A DNA stretch of 64,000 nucleotides, taken from contig JAGTJL010000016.1 of assembly GCA_020746875.1 (NCBI GenBank), positions 372,001 through 436,000 of the forward strand, read 5' to 3'. The translations under genes and the position numbers were made by a program. The notes beneath the pieces are model-generated. The model saw nothing but the letters and a program-made list of their open reading frames with translations. It was not told the origin of the DNA and searched no databases. This document shows, in pieces, positions 22,049-34,400 of the stretch (positions within the stretch are counted from its first letter, which is position 1; the number at the start of each line of letters is the position of its first letter). Origin of the DNA: Rhexocercosporidium sp. MPI-PUGE-AT-0058. Lineage: Eukaryota; Ascomycota; Leotiomycetes; Helotiales.

Positions 22049-23395
22049 CATCCATTTCTCCATCTTCCAATAGAGATCCGTTCGCTCAGTTACGAATTCG
22101 CATCTCCACCACAGTTAATCTACACAGAGAACTTTGTAGATTTCATTCCCCGCACTAAAGTTACGATTGATGCAGACGCTCCTTAGAGATCTGAATGAGC
22201 ACGTACAAGAGCAATATAACAACGCCAGCTTCTTCATAGACGACAATATCATCTTTTACTTCCCGCTAAATGCTTTACTATCCGTAAGTAAAAAAGCACG
22301 GGAACACCTCTTTACACGAGAGGACCTCTATGAATTCGACAGGGCGCTGTGCAGTAGAACGATGGTGAAATACGGGGATTGTGTGCAAAAGTTGACGGCG
22401 GCAGCATTTGCTAGAGAGTTATTAGTACAACATGATTACCAAAGTGGGTACTGTCTATCTGCCATCCTTCATTCTTCATGGTCCTATGCCTTAGGTACAG
22501 TTTGCAAGTTGATCTAAGCTTATCACACGTATGCAGGAGCTTGCAGAAGATGAAAGGATGAACAACTCAGAAGATAACACACTACTAACCCTGTCTTATT
22601 ACTGGAATGACAACTACTGGACGCTTTAAAAAAAAAATAAGACCGATGCTCTACCTCCGCAACGCCATCTTGGTCTGGGACCCCCTCCGCTTTCAAGACC
22701 TCTACCATGCTCTTGGAGCACCATTCATAGAGAATGTATCCAGCATTTCCATCTCATACTAGAGGTGGAAGGAGATGGTAGACGATGTACTGTACATCAT
22801 GCGCAGCAACCATACGAAGACTTAAGGAGATCATCTTCAATTATGATACCCAGCATAATCGTACCAATCTTTCGCCACCGCCGCCGTGGAAGATAGTGGA
22901 AGAAGATGTTCAAACTCCGGCGTCCGCGATTCGATTTCGTTGCGCCAGCGGTGTTTGACCCCGAGATCGACGTGTTGTTCGTGGACCAGGGTGGGAGGGA
23001 CGCGTGTAGTTGAGGCGATGGGGAGGTTGACGAGGGATGTTATTGGACAGATGAGGTACCTTGCTATTTGGCAGAGGAGTTTTGCGATGTTGGGGAGGGT
23101 GTTGGAGTATGCATGGGAGTGGGATATGGAGATGCCAGGTGCATCGTTTGAGAGGGATTTTGTGGGTTTAAAGGAGTAGTTTGTGGTTCTTGATGGTAAG
23201 ACGGGGGTGGAGGATTCGGATTTTGAGAGGGACATTGAGACCATGGCGGATTTGATGGTGAGGGTAGGAAGTAGGGTGCCTGAGTTTAGGGTTAAGAGTT
23301 GGATATTGGTGAGGGAGCAGAGGGATATTTTGAAGGCTTTGGACGGGGGCTGGTCGCATGGCTTCAGGGCTGTGAAACTTTCCCCAGAGCCGTAG
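22049..23395 (+). pseudogene. 2EXR-domain gene remnant, several frame breaks
   Basis: One frame from 22049 gives the canonical 2EXR opening HPFLHLPIEIRSLSYEFASPP with LIYTENF. A second frame (22167-22517) carries FYFPLNALLSVSKKAREHLF, which matches the LLSVSREAR-like motif that follows the domain in this family. Around 22930-23020 a third frame reads FDFVAPAVFDPEIDVLFVDQGG and meets a TGA after DACS. The C-terminal part continues in another frame (RYLAIWQRSFAMLG...) with a TAG, then VREQRDILKALDGGW to a stop at 23395. Some joins could be introns, but the in-frame TGA and TAG codons indicate decay. The order of parts agrees with one ancestral gene of about 400 codons. Confidence 0.5.
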
Positions 23396-23504
23396 GTAGA
23401 TTGAATTGAAACACGAGACGAAGGAATAAATACAGAAACACAAAGAAATAGGACAGCTCAGGTAAAGCAGTTCATATCTTCATTGGTGTGACTTGACCAT
23501 GCAC

Positions 23505-24588
23505 CTAGAGCAGGTCTTGATCGTTGCCATATTCATCATCCTCGCTACCTTCTTCGTCCTCTTCTTCATCACCTTCGTCGTCCTCCTCGCGAAGGAAAGG
23601 TACGAATCTGAAATCAACGAAACTGATACCACCGCCTTCAACCTCGACCATAAATTGCAAGCTCAGCACACCTTGCTCATCACCTCGAACACTGACTTTG
23701 CTGGCCAATCTCATGGCTTCAGCTGCAGACTTGATCATCTCAAATTTGTAGCTCTGAGTCCACTTCTCGGCGACCGTGAAAGTTTCAAGCAGTTCTCTGC
23801 CCTTAGCAAACTCAACACTCGCGCTGCCGAGGGGACCAACAGCTGACAGGCTCAAGTATGGTGCAGCAGGATATGCAGTAATGTCAAGACGAGTTGGAGA
23901 CGTAGCACTCAGCTCGGAAACAGCATCGAAAAGCCAACGCGCTTGCATAATGATCTTGACCTGCATAGCGTCTCTCTGAAAGGGGATTTCCTCTGGATTC
24001 TCAGGCTCGTAGGTGTTAAGGTTGCATGTGGTGGTGACTCCAGATTCTTCCAGTATGATACTGAAAGGTGATCCAATTCCAGCGTACGAAAGTCGACAGA
24101 CGCCAGCCATTCCAAGAGCCTGATTGCTGAATGCATTGGGACGGCCGGGTCGAATGTTGCTGGAGTATCCGTCATTGTCAGACTTTAGAAATCGAGCGTT
24201 TGTAGGATCAGCAGCGCCAAATATCTGAAGAGTTTCGAGAAGCGCGGCGAGTGAGACTTGGAAGTTGGGGAAATCGGGAGCTTCAGGATCGGCACCATCT
24301 TCTACGGGTTCTGGTTCGGGAAGGGCACAATTGAAAGTGGTGAAGAGGGCTTTGTCGAGAAATACGATTCCTACAAGTGTCAGTGAAAAACATGATCGGA
24401 ATTTCGGACTACCAACCTTGCATCACACGAGATTCCTCAACAGCAAACCTTATGCCCTCGGGACTAATTTGAACTTGTGCCTTGGGTGCAAAACGGATAC
24501 AATTGAGTAATTGAAAGAGCTGTCTCGCCGAGCTGGAAACGGATTTGAAGATAGGTGGACCATTATCTGGCTCGCCGATCGTAGACAT
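23505..24588 (-). CDS. rad1: DNA damage checkpoint clamp subunit Rad1 (9-1-1 complex), two exons, 345 aa
   Basis: Exon 1 (24417-24588) and exon 2 (23505-24370) join over a 46-nt intron (GTTGGT...TTGTAG) to give MSTIGEPDNG... and 345 residues. The N-terminus has LFQLLNCIRFAPKAQVQISP followed by GIRFAVEESRVMQGIVFLDK, the first PCNA-like fold of Rad1/Rec1 proteins. Later blocks are LETLQIFG, CRLSYAGIGSPFSIILEE, MQARWLFDAVSEL and GVLSLQFMVEVEGG, then FVDFRFVPF near the C-terminus. It ends in a very acidic tail (EEDDEGDEEEDEEGSEDDE). Rad1 forms a ring with Rad9 and Hus1 that is loaded at DNA lesions and activates the ATR/Mec1-type checkpoint kinase in the nucleus. It is tandem with ost5 (same strand, 163 bp downstream of its stop). 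I am confident of the family. Confidence 0.87.
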
Positions 24589-24751
24589 GTTGCTGCAAGT
24601 AGGGATAGAGGTTCGGAAGTGTGTATCTGATTGATAGGTAATGTCACAAGGTCTGAAGTGTACTGAACTCCTTTGCTTTTATTGCTCCAACTATTGTACA
24701 GAATTTATGCGATGGAAGGAAATTCGTCGAGGATTGGGGACCGATATGTCT

Positions 24752-25093
24752 TTATACATAGACACCAACTGCGCAGATCATGTAAACTGCACCGAACCTA
24801 CATGGCATCAGTGGTTGCAATTGCAATGACTTGAGGGGTTCCACATACGCAATTGATAATGAAGCTGGGATTCCAACGAGGGGTATGTTGAGGATCGATC
24901 TGTCTAGGAGACTCGTCAGCATATAGTGCAGCATGTTTGTCATTCCGGACATACTCAATCCAAAGTATCCAGTGAGAAGAAGACCGAGAGACAATAGAGT
25001 GAAGCCAACGAAGAACTGACTGTCTTTGCCGATGGTTGGGACGAAAGGGTTGCCGGCAGCACTCTCCCAGACCTGGTGCAGTGATGACTCCAT
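24752..25093 (-). CDS. ost5: oligosaccharyltransferase subunit Ost5 (TMEM258 family), three exons, 79 aa
   Basis: Exons 24955-25093, 24849-24903 and 24752-24797 give 240 nt. The protein starts MESSLHQVWESAAGNPF and has a first membrane span (FFVGFTLLSLGLLLTGYFGL). A second hydrophobic region follows (ILNIPLVGIPASLSIA, then FGAVYMICAV), and it ends GVYV, the terminal signature of Ost5. Ost5 is a small two-span subunit of the ER oligosaccharyltransferase that N-glycosylates nascent proteins. Both introns are 51 nt (24904-24954 and 24798-24848, GTATGT...TAG), divisible by three and free of in-frame stops. The unspliced RNA therefore also reads through as one longer frame. The length matches the family (about 80-90 residues), which supports the spliced model and the ATG at 25093. 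It diverges from gcn5. Confidence 0.82.
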   Translation of the reverse strand: MESSLHQVWESAAGNPFVPTIGKDSQFFVGFTLLSLGLLLTGYFGLSMSGMTNMLHYMLTSLLDRSILNIPLVGIPASLSIAYVEPLKSLQLQPLMPCRFGAVYMICAVGVYV

Positions 25094-25685
25094 AGACTTC
25101 GAATTTTGCGACTTTGGAAGATGTTCGGGATGCTGAAGCTTGGAATTCGTGGTGTTGGAAGTGGCAGTGAAAGTGCGAGCTTGGATTGTCGTTGTCAACG
25201 ACTCTCGCATTCTGGTTGAAGCTGCAAGACGCGACCTGGCCTTCGCCCCAAAGCAGACTAGCTCCGGTGTTAATTATCGCCGATATTCAAGGTCAAGGCT
25301 AGGATCATTGAATTGGTTGTGGAGTTAGTGCAGAAATATATTCAATATTGGAAGATGAAAACTTGGCATTGAAGCAAATCTGCTCTAATACCTAATACAC
25401 AGTCTCTACCCTGTCGATGCTTTTCTTGTCCTTACAGAACTTCTTTGTCCGGTGGTTTGAGACACACAGGAATGTTCGCGAGGCTGGGAGACAGCCTTGT
25501 TAAGCGCATCGGCTAATAGGTGATTCCTAATCCGGGGTTCCGCCTCCACTTTCGGTGACTTCACTCTTCATGTCCAGATTCATCCAGGTCAATCAACCCA
25601 CAACCACCGCCGCAACCAGGCTGGAGGAGAGAGAATCCCGGTTCTACGCAGGTCGACCAGCCACCTGTCCATACCTACAGAGACA
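25094..25685. promoter_or_regulatory. divergent ost5/gcn5 promoter region
   Basis: This 592-bp gap separates the starts of ost5 (minus) and gcn5 (plus), so it must hold both promoters. It contains no credible ORF. I cannot assign individual factor sites. Confidence 0.5.
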
Positions 25686-26999
25686 TTGCAGCGTCTGTCT
25701 GACATAAACCCCACGCCCCCTGGCCAGGCCATAGCAACTTCTTTTGCTCGTCCCCCTCACTATCCCAAGATCAACTCAGCACATTTCAAAGGACAAGTCG
25801 CCAATCCACCAGCAACCATGGGCGTAGCCAAAGAGTTAAAGCGCAAGGCCACTGATGAGCCCAATACGCCATCTGACAGCAAGAGAGTAAAGAAGTCCTC
25901 TATAGACCCCCCTGAGGAACAGGGCGTCCATCGCATACCATTCCCAGAGAGACCAGCAGTACTTGAAGAACGAAATGGCGAGATCGAATTCCGGGTGGTC
26001 AACAACGATAACCAGCGCGAAAGCCTCATCATCCTCACAGGCCTCAAATGTATCTTCCAGAAGCAACTGCCCAAGATGCCCAAGGATTACATAGCGCGCC
26101 TTGTCTACGACCGCACACATTTATCGATAGCGATCGTCAAGAAGCCGTTAGAAGTCGTAGGGGGAATCACATACCGACCCTTCCACAAGCAGCAGTTTGC
26201 TGAGATTGTCTTCTGCGCCATCTCCTCCGATCAGCAAGTCAAAGGTTACGGAGCGCATCTGATGTCGCATTTGAAGGACTACGTCAGAGCTACTTCGAAA
26301 GTCATGCACTTCCTCACTTATGCCGACAACTATGCTATCGGATACTTCAAGAAGCAGGGTTTCACAAAGGATATCACGCTCGAGAAGGAGAAGTGGATGG
26401 GATACATCAAGGATTACGAGGGTGGAACAATTATGCAGTGTTCTATGCTCCCTCGGGTTCGATATCTTGAGATGGGCCGTATGCTACTGAAGCAGAAGGA
26501 GGCTGTTCATGCCAAGATCCGCGCCTTCAGCAAGAGCCATGTCGTTCATCAGCCTCCTAAAGAATGGAAGAATGGTGTTGGCAAGATTGACCCCATGTCC
26601 ATACCCGCCATTCGCGAATCAGGTTGGTCACCAGATATGGATGAACTTGCCAGACAACCTCGTCACGGCCCCAACTACAATCAACTCCTCCATCTTCTGA
26701 ACGACATGCAAAATCATGCTTCCGCTTGGCCATTCAACCACCCTGTCAATTCTGAAGAAGTGCATGATTACTATGAGGTCATCAAAGAGCCTATGGATCT
26801 CAGTACCATGGAGCGGAAACTTGAGGCAGATAACTACGGAACCCCAGAAGAGTTCATCAAGGATGCCAAGCTGGTCTTTGACAATTGCCGAAAGTACAAC
26901 AACGAGACGACACCTTACGCGAAGAGTGCCAACAAGCTGGAGAAGTACATGTGGCAGCAGATCAAGGCGATTCCGGAGTGGTCGCATTTGGAGCCGTAG
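25686..26999 (+). CDS. gcn5: histone acetyltransferase Gcn5 (SAGA/ADA catalytic subunit)
   Basis: It is a single exon of 437 codons. The N-terminus is variable and basic, followed by a GNAT acetyltransferase domain at about residues 90-250 ([18 protein letters not shown], then GGITYRPF, then [19 protein letters not shown]). The Glu of FAEIVF is the general base, and the [10 protein letters not shown] loop binds acetyl-CoA. The stretch [19 protein letters not shown] is near-invariant in Gcn5. A C-terminal bromodomain (about 325-430) shows [19 protein letters not shown] and the acetyl-lysine-binding Asn in [11 protein letters not shown]. The enzyme acetylates histone H3 tails as part of SAGA and ADA in the nucleus. 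An ATG at 25818 ([10 protein letters not shown]) is an equally plausible start; the 44 extra residues are low-complexity. The next gene on this strand, ada3, encodes a partner in the same module. Confidence 0.95.
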   Translation: MQRLSDINPTPPGQAIATSFARPPHYPKINSAHFKGQVANPPATMGVAKELKRKATDEPNTPSDSKRVKKSSIDPPEEQGVHRIPFPERPAVLEERNGEIEFRVVNNDNQRESLIILTGLKCIFQKQLPKMPKDYIARLVYDRTHLSIAIVKKPLEVVGGITYRPFHKQQFAEIVFCAISSDQQVKGYGAHLMSHLKDYVRATSKVMHFLTYADNYAIGYFKKQGFTKDITLEKEKWMGYIKDYEGGTIMQCSMLPRVRYLEMGRMLLKQKEAVHAKIRAFSKSHVVHQPPKEWKNGVGKIDPMSIPAIRESGWSPDMDELARQPRHGPNYNQLLHLLNDMQNHASAWPFNHPVNSEEVHDYYEVIKEPMDLSTMERKLEADNYGTPEEFIKDAKLVFDNCRKYNNETTPYAKSANKLEKYMWQQIKAIPEWSHLEP

Positions 27000-27664
27000 A
27001 TAGACTGGGTGTGGGATGTTTGAATTGGGAGTTTGTATTTGGAGTGTGTATTGGACGGGTGGTGTTTTGTGTCTCTATGGGATCGGCGTGGAAATGGGAG
27101 GATGGAATGGAATAGAAGCACGGTTATGGAAGCTCTACTTGAGCGGTACTTGGGCGTTGGGGATCCTCAGCTTGACATGGTTCTGTTTCTGGTCTTGAGC
27201 AGGCAGGCATGGTGTTGAGGCTTGCTTGCATCGGCGTTCTATGAGTTGATTAGGCATAGACCATGCTTCTTAAGCTAGATGCAGTTCAAAAGAGATCATT
27301 TCTTATCAACACATTATATTTACTTATCATTGGGACATCTTGTTGCTTGCATCTTAGATTTTTGCCTTCAGAAACTCAGTTGTTCGCTGATAAACAAAAC
27401 CTGAACTTAAACGTTCTCATGCCTGATGGCCTGATAAGGCAGAAGTGGCTGCTCGAGCTAGTGCAGGTAGCGTCCTTTCATCTTCTCTCGAGAGAACATA
27501 AACAATTTTTTGGCGACCTCGAATTTGTTTTTTCCACCAAAGTAACCATCAATTGAACCACCTTGTCGCAATTGCTTTTTTGCTATTGCGCAACGCTTTC
27601 TCGATCCTGCTGCCACCATCTACCATCACCAAGCACCACCCGCGCTCTCTGATTGGAGGACGGG
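27000..27664. other. gcn5-ada3 intergenic region
   Basis: It holds the 3' end of gcn5 and the promoter and leader of ada3. No separate gene was recognised. Confidence 0.5.
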
Positions 27665-30056
27665 ATGGCAGACAATTCCCCGCTGCCAAGATCTCCCAAG
27701 CTGAGGCTTCAGGCTGGGTCTAGCCCTTCTGGCCCTAGCGCCGAGCCGGGGTCCAGCCCCAACGATGCCCGTGCCCGCCGCCGCATGACGAGCGGAGGAG
27801 AGGCTGAAGGAGAGGAAGAAGACTCCTCCTCCTCCTCCTCCTTCATATCTCTCTCTCCCACTCCACCACCACCAAGACCTCTCATCGCAATCAAGATGCC
27901 TCCTCCTCTACCGAGCCAGAAGGGCACCGGAAAGAAAGGTCGAGACCGCCAATCTCGCAGCCGAAACACCACCCCCAGCATCATGTCGCAATCCGACCCA
28001 GAGGAGACCGCCTACCTCAGAATCCCCCTCCAGGCCTTCCAGACCGACGAGGGAATCGACAACTATGGGAGTGGCAAGGAGAAGGATATCCCCGGCTCCA
28101 AGGAACTCGAGGGTCTCTGCGAGCGCTTAGGCAAGCTCGTTACCATTGCCGATGCTAGAGGCGCAGTAGCTGACCGAGGAATGAGAACTGTCGTGGGTTT
28201 GAGAAAGGAGAGATTGGAGGAGATTGAGACCGAGAGACTAGATGAAGAGGACAAGGAGCGATTGAAGAAGAATGCATTGGACGAGGAGGAGCGCGGTCGC
28301 CACAAGGCTTCTAAGGTGAAGAAGCGAAAGGATGCCAGTACTGCAAGAGAGGAGAGACCTCTTGCGCATGGTGCTCATGGTTTGGCAGCTCAAGATGGTA
28401 CCCATCACCCAGGTCAGTTTACTGGGGTTTTATGTGGTGGTTCATACGTCTGTCGTGCCATACTGGTTTTGCTCTGCCTTTCTCCCACCCCCTAATATCG
28501 CAGCCTTCTGTCTCAGCCTTGCCATATTTCTACAATCTCTACTACTTTTGATTTACAAGTGGACTTACGCTAATGCTTATACAGAGCGTTCATCGCCATT
28601 GCATGAGAAGAAAGCCGCAAGAAAATTGTCGCGGGAAAGAGACAACGACTCTGCAAGCTCGTCACTCTCACCGGTCGCAGTTGCCACTCCTACCGAGACT
28701 GGTATGGACATCGACAAAGACGACGATGATGACTCTAGCTCAGACGAACACCAACCTCCTCCAGCGCCTGCTGTCCCACACCTTCAGACCTTTGGCGACG
28801 ACCCAAATACCTTCCCAGATCCTACTATCTATGAGCTCCGAGATGTTAAGCCTGGAATGTCCATTGATGAAATGAAGGAAATTTACTCAGTCGCCAGCTT
28901 CCCAGAGAAGGACCTTGATGAATACATTCCAGCCACACCTCCCGAAAAAGACTTCAGCAACGCAAAGCCCACGAACCAAGTTCAGTTCAATACCTTCTCC
29001 ACCTACACCGAGCCTTACTTCCGTCCATACACCGAGGAGGACTTGGCCTTTCTTCGTGAGAGAGGAGATCGGACTGCAGCCTTCGTTATTAATCGCCGTG
29101 GAAAAAAGCACTATACTGAAGTCTGGGCTGAAGAAGATGGCGCGATGTCCGTCGATGCTCCACAACAAGCTCGTGACAAGTTCCCTGCCAATCAAGCTCG
29201 TGGAGACATCGAGAACATGAACGATGCCGTTGCTGAAACCGATCAGATATCTGCAGGTCCGATCCTTTCCAGACTTCTAGCAACCATGCGACCAGAGCAC
29301 CGAGCCCCTGCTGAGGAGAAGACCAATGGTGTTAACGGCGAAGTTGACATGAACGCTGACCTGAACAACGATCTCTTTGGCGATGCGGTCCAACCTCCCA
29401 GCGATACTCAGTCCGTTCCTCCCGCTACCTTCATGCCCGATTCCAACTCCGAGTCCTGGAAGAAAGCTACCCACCCCAAGCTCGACCACCCTCAAGTTGA
29501 TGAACGTATCAAGCAGGAGCTCCGTCACATTGGTTTTCTTCCCCCCGACACCGAGCCCGATTACGATGGCCACTTCGATGATGAGATTTCTGCTCGTCTT
29601 CGCCTCCTCCAAGGCAGATTGAAGAATGTTTCCATCATGAATGGTGCTCGCAAGGCTCGCATTGCAGAGTTAGTCAAGGAGAGAATGGCACACCAAGAGT
29701 TTACCACCATCAATGAGGATCTTGATGCACAAGTTCAAACCGCCTACCTCAAGCGTACCCGTACCCTCGGCAAGAACAAGAAGAACAAGAGACCCGGTGG
29801 AGCTGGAGGAGGAAGTCACTTTGTCAGTGGTGGTGGCAATACTGGTATGGCTCGTCCTGGTATCGGCGACAACACCAAGACCTTGATGGAGAGACGCAAG
29901 AAGTGGATTGATACTATCGGTGGTGTTCTTGACGAGGATGCCAACCAAGTCCGCCGCAGTCGTGATCCTGACAGTTCGATCTTCAAGCCTGAGGACATGG
30001 CCGACCTGATCCGCAAGGAGAAGGAGAGCTGGGATGATGAGGCCGAAGAGGATTGA
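27665..30056 (+). CDS. ada3: SAGA/ADA complex subunit Ada3 (Ngg1), two exons, 739 aa
   Basis: Exon 1 (27665-28412) and exon 2 (28585-30056) total 2220 nt over a 172-nt intron (GTCAGT...ATACAG). The N-terminus is long, Ser/Pro-rich and disordered, with a charged helical stretch ([20 protein letters not shown]). The conserved C-terminal Ada3 domain, about residues 590-680, includes [31 protein letters not shown] and [17 protein letters not shown]. It ends with a basic region and [14 protein letters not shown]. Ada3 tethers Gcn5 and Ada2 in the histone acetyltransferase module and broadens its nucleosome activity. I chose MADNSP at 27665; MEDG at 27653 is in frame four codons earlier. Its direct neighbour upstream on the same strand is gcn5. 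Confidence 0.88.
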
Positions 30057-31437
30057 GCATGCTTGGATGTGTTGATCTTTTTGTTGTACAAATATTCGTT
30101 TCTTCCTTGTCATTCACAAAATAACCGCAATGCGCCTTACTACAGACAGCTCTGGAGTATTTATTAGCATGTCTTGACAGCTTTCGACGCACGTCGCGAG
30201 AGTTGCGCAGTTCACCTACTACTACCTAGACCCTTCGTGGTAGAGGACTCCAGGGCTACGAGCATATCATTCATGGCGTACGATCAAGGGCGAACAATCA
30301 AGGGCACATGGGTCTTCCTACGGGAATGGAGTTTGAGATGAGCATGATCCATGGCGTTCATGGCCTAGAAAGGCTACGTGGAGAGGAGTTATGGAGTTGG
30401 TTTGACTCATTGACACGATCTTCGCATCGTCTACTGCTACTACGGTATGCATGTTAGCCTTCTCAATCAATGCATTGGAAACTTTTGAGCACACCTTAAT
30501 GCTTTGGCAATGTGAGTGATTCCTTTGTGTTTGTATTGTGAGAATTGATGCTGCTTGTATTGCTTTTATTTTTCCACTTGATTTCTCATAATCAAAAGCG
30601 CTACTTCACTATGCTCTTTATATATCTATCTATGAAGCTCTCCGCTCTTTCTCATTCCGTGTGTACGTGATAGAAATTGCACTGGTTGACCCCAAAATAA
30701 CTAAATAAGGGCGTGGAGGTCTACTCGTTGACTCCTTACATTTCATAAACCCCTCTCTCGAAATAATGTGCTCCCATGCTTTTCGGGGCTGTGTTTAACC
30801 TTGAGAGTTCTCCACTGCTAGAAGAGACAGTAGAGGACGCACGTGCAACGAACTACCTATCTCTGCCATTCATAACCTGTTACGAGGATATCGAGCAGAT
30901 CTTTAGAATGTCGCCGAGACTTGCCTAAGCTCACTGAGGATTCTGTGATTTTAGAATCGTAGATGAAGGAAGATGAGATGATGGATAAGATGACAGAGTT
31001 CAGAGGGAGGAGGGGGTACAGAGGAGACATCTTCAGAGGTAGGCTACAGAGTGCAGGACAGATGAAGAGGTCATGAATATCCCGAAATGGTTCTTCGAGC
31101 TTTGGATAGAAGTTAAGAAGGTGTATTTGCTGTTATTCGTACCTACCTGTGTCAAAGTCGGTTGGGTTTTGGTGGAAACCCTGCCACTGTTTACTTTCGG
31201 CAGGGTCGTTCCCGCAGTCGTCCTTGCGTTCTTCCCAAACGACGCGTCAACCTCATCAGCTCCCCTCACTCTACCGTCAGGATCCTCGTGCAAGCAACAC
31301 TCCTCTATAGGCCAGTGACGCGACAACCTAAATATCTAGGTCCTAGAAATCGTGCCGTAAGTCCGTATCCCTTTCCTCGTCTCTCTTCTATTCCAAGGTC
31401 CCTGCTAACCAGCAAACAAAAAGGAAACAAGGGCAAA
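30057..31437. other. 1.4-kb intergenic region, no gene seen
   Basis: Frames are short or unconvincing. The last 100-300 bases probably include the leader of the gene that begins at 31438. Confidence 0.45.
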
Positions 31438-34400
31438 ATGGCAACTTACGAGTCGCAGCAAGAGGCGATAGTAGCCAAAGCCCAGAAACAAGGTATCTCT
31501 ACCGAGGTACTGAATAAGGTGTTTGACCGGAAGCTTGAGCTGGTTTCGAAGGATTTTGGTGGGAGGTCGGTGGATTGGAAGTTGGGACGGGCGGAGGAAG
31601 AGGTTTGGATGCATTTCTGTAGGTGTAGATGGGGTGATGAGGGTGGGATGGAGCGGAAGGAGGAGATTAGAGAAGTTGATAGGATTGGATGAGAGCTGAC
31701 CTGTGTGATAGTTCCTGAAGAGGCATTTCCAATGACCGCGTCGACGGCAGTCAAGACCGAAGAACTGAAGATCAAGTTAGCAATGGTGAAGCACGATTCA
31801 GACGACCCTCCTTCACCATTCCCCAAGGCTCTACACGTCAAATCACAATCTACGTATGAAGAAGCCACGCGTCGAGAATGGGTTCACGATCGGTACCAGC
31901 CGGAGAGTCCTAGAAAAATTGATTCATATCGACCAAAGGCAGAGACGGACTCGTACAGACCACAACCTCTTGGAGAGAATAGACCCCCTACTCGGCCAGT
32001 ATCAAGCTCTACTAGGCAGAGTATAGCATCGGTAAAGGTGGGCGGCAAGACGAAGGAGAGTGGTCCTTTGAGGACTCTGCCTAATGGCAGTACTGGTGCC
32101 GTTGAGCAACGCGCTGCCTTGGACCCTTCCTTGATAGCCAATGATTGCAGTAAGCCCTGCCGATCGCTGAGAAAACTCATCCAGCAAAAGGCTTCGAGTG
32201 CGGGTGTATCGATGGAGAAGATTGAGGCGTGTTTTGAGGAGAAGGTTGCTATTGCAGAGAAGTTTGCGGATCGGTCGAGGGATTGGCAAATGTTTTTTGT
32301 CGAGGCTTCTGTTTGGGGCCGTTTCTGTAAGTTGTGTGTGTGTGCTTTTACATGACTTTCGATGTGATTGTTACTTGCCCATTAGGCATTAGAGCCTGTG
32401 GAATTTTGTTCTACATGCTCAGCATCTCGGCTCACTGTGATACTAACGTCAAATAGTCACTGGCCCCTTTCCGGGTGCTGAACCATCGACAAATTCAGCA
32501 GAGGCACCAATCAATTTAGCAGAACCAAAAGCCACATCTGGGGCAGCAATTGGAGTGCTCAGATTACAGGACAAGCTGCAGTCAGAATCGACATCTTCGT
32601 CAAAGCCTTCTTCTCTCAAAGAATATTCTGCTAGCATTAGCGAAAAGCTGATGGAGGGTAAAGCTATCCGTCAAGATAAAAGACGAGACTTCTTTCAATA
32701 CCTTCAGAAAATGCGGACATACTCGAGGTCGGAACACAAAGGCAAAGCATGCGCCCATATTCGAGGATGGTTTGCCGACAACCTGACATGGCAAAAGTTC
32801 TGTGAGTCTATCAGTACCTATTTTGTATATTGATCTCCGGAACTGACTCTGGCCAAGTTAGTAGAGAGCCCTATCCATTTGCCCAGCCACCAGGCAAGCT
32901 AAATGTCAACTGCACAGCATGTTTGACACTACCTAACTTCGCCCCATTGAAGAGTGGTACGACGGAGAAGGTTTTGAAGTCGGTTTACGACAGCGGCCAC
33001 GATTCGCAAACTCAGCGGGTCAGAAAACCTTCGCCAGTGGTTGGGGCTTTGTCTGCTCGTTCTGCAATCCGAAATGCAGGTTCTCCTATCACAAAGCTAC
33101 AAGCTGGACAAGTACTCAGGTCGATCGAGGCTTCGCAAGATACCAAGGATGCTCCGACGCAGCCCATTGCCAAATCGGACGTAGCACCCGCACAATCTCG
33201 TCCTGTTCTTCCAACAGCGGGACCTGTTGCAGAAACTCAAGCCGTCACCTTACACACTCCTGTAGCCCCACCGTCACGACGATCGTTGAGAACACCTCCA
33301 CCTTGTCCTCCAGCTCGCCCAGCTTCTAATCAGGGAGATAGATTCGATTCACACCCTCAGAGTCCTCCTCCATTACACCTAATAACCCAATTAGCACATA
33401 TGTGGGCACGAGATCCATTCATGGGAAAGGGGACCGTGGTCATGCAAAACACAGTCCCTGTTATCTGCAATAAAAAATTCGTAGGTGAACTGTTTACCTG
33501 CTTTGCGTCGGATAGAAAACAAGCAATCGCTGCTATCAGTGCGGAGCTAAATTGTTATATTCACTATTATGCGACCTCAACAGGCGACATGTTTTTGTGT
33601 AAGTGCTGAGGAAGTTTATAGTCTCTTGCTGGATCTCTCCAGAGATCTGAAGATTTTCTCGCCCTCTTCTCAAGCCATCCTTGCTGTGACGATTGCTAAT
33701 ATATTCACTACTCAGGGACTGAGCCAAAAATCCCGCGTGATGTTAGCTCTTTCAATCGCGGTCATATGTTCATCACAGGTTGGGTTGCGAGAGTCATTTC
33801 GTTCGGTATGGCCAAGCCATCTGTTCATGTAAGTAGACCATATTTAGCTTTCATTATCCCAGAAAAACGTCGCAACCAGCATCGAAATCTTTCAATCATC
33901 CTTTCTTGGGCTTGAGATGGCGAATACTAACATGTTTGTCGTGTAGTGGAGTGCAATTCGCGCCCCACTTGCTCCTACGCAAGCCCGGCCTGCTCCTGTT
34001 CCTCTTGAAAACGCTGCGGACGCCCTCAACCGTCTAGCAAGTTACGTGAAATCCGCTGCAGACAAAGCAATACGATCAGCAACAGATGATGCATCGGTGG
34101 AGGGAGATCAGTCGAGTGAAGTTGCACCAATGGTCATTGAGGCTCAAATTACCCCTCCGTTGACTACCACTTCGAGAGCGATCCCCTTCGTGTCGGATCA
34201 TACCACCTCCACTAAGACTAAAATTTACCCATCCTCATTCGAGAATCCCGAAAAGCAGTGGCAGAGATACAAGATTGCTTTCCGCACTTCAGACATCGAC
34301 CGTCTCATGGTGGAAGAGACTGCAAAGGTCAGCGAGCTATTCAGCACCTCTACCCCCAGCAACACTGAAGCTGACTTTTTCTGCAGAACGAAGGTGATCT

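Noticed and set aside
24752..25210. A 152-residue single-exon protein at ost5
   Set aside because: The spliced 79-residue model matches Ost5 in length and joins FGL-N and SIA-FGAV cleanly; the long form contains both introns.
32802..32861. Acceptor at TTAG (32861) for intron 3 of the 31438 gene
   Set aside because: It puts exon 4 out of frame; the AG at 32857 keeps frame and restores the FF-x-x-x-P pattern seen at the other two junctions.
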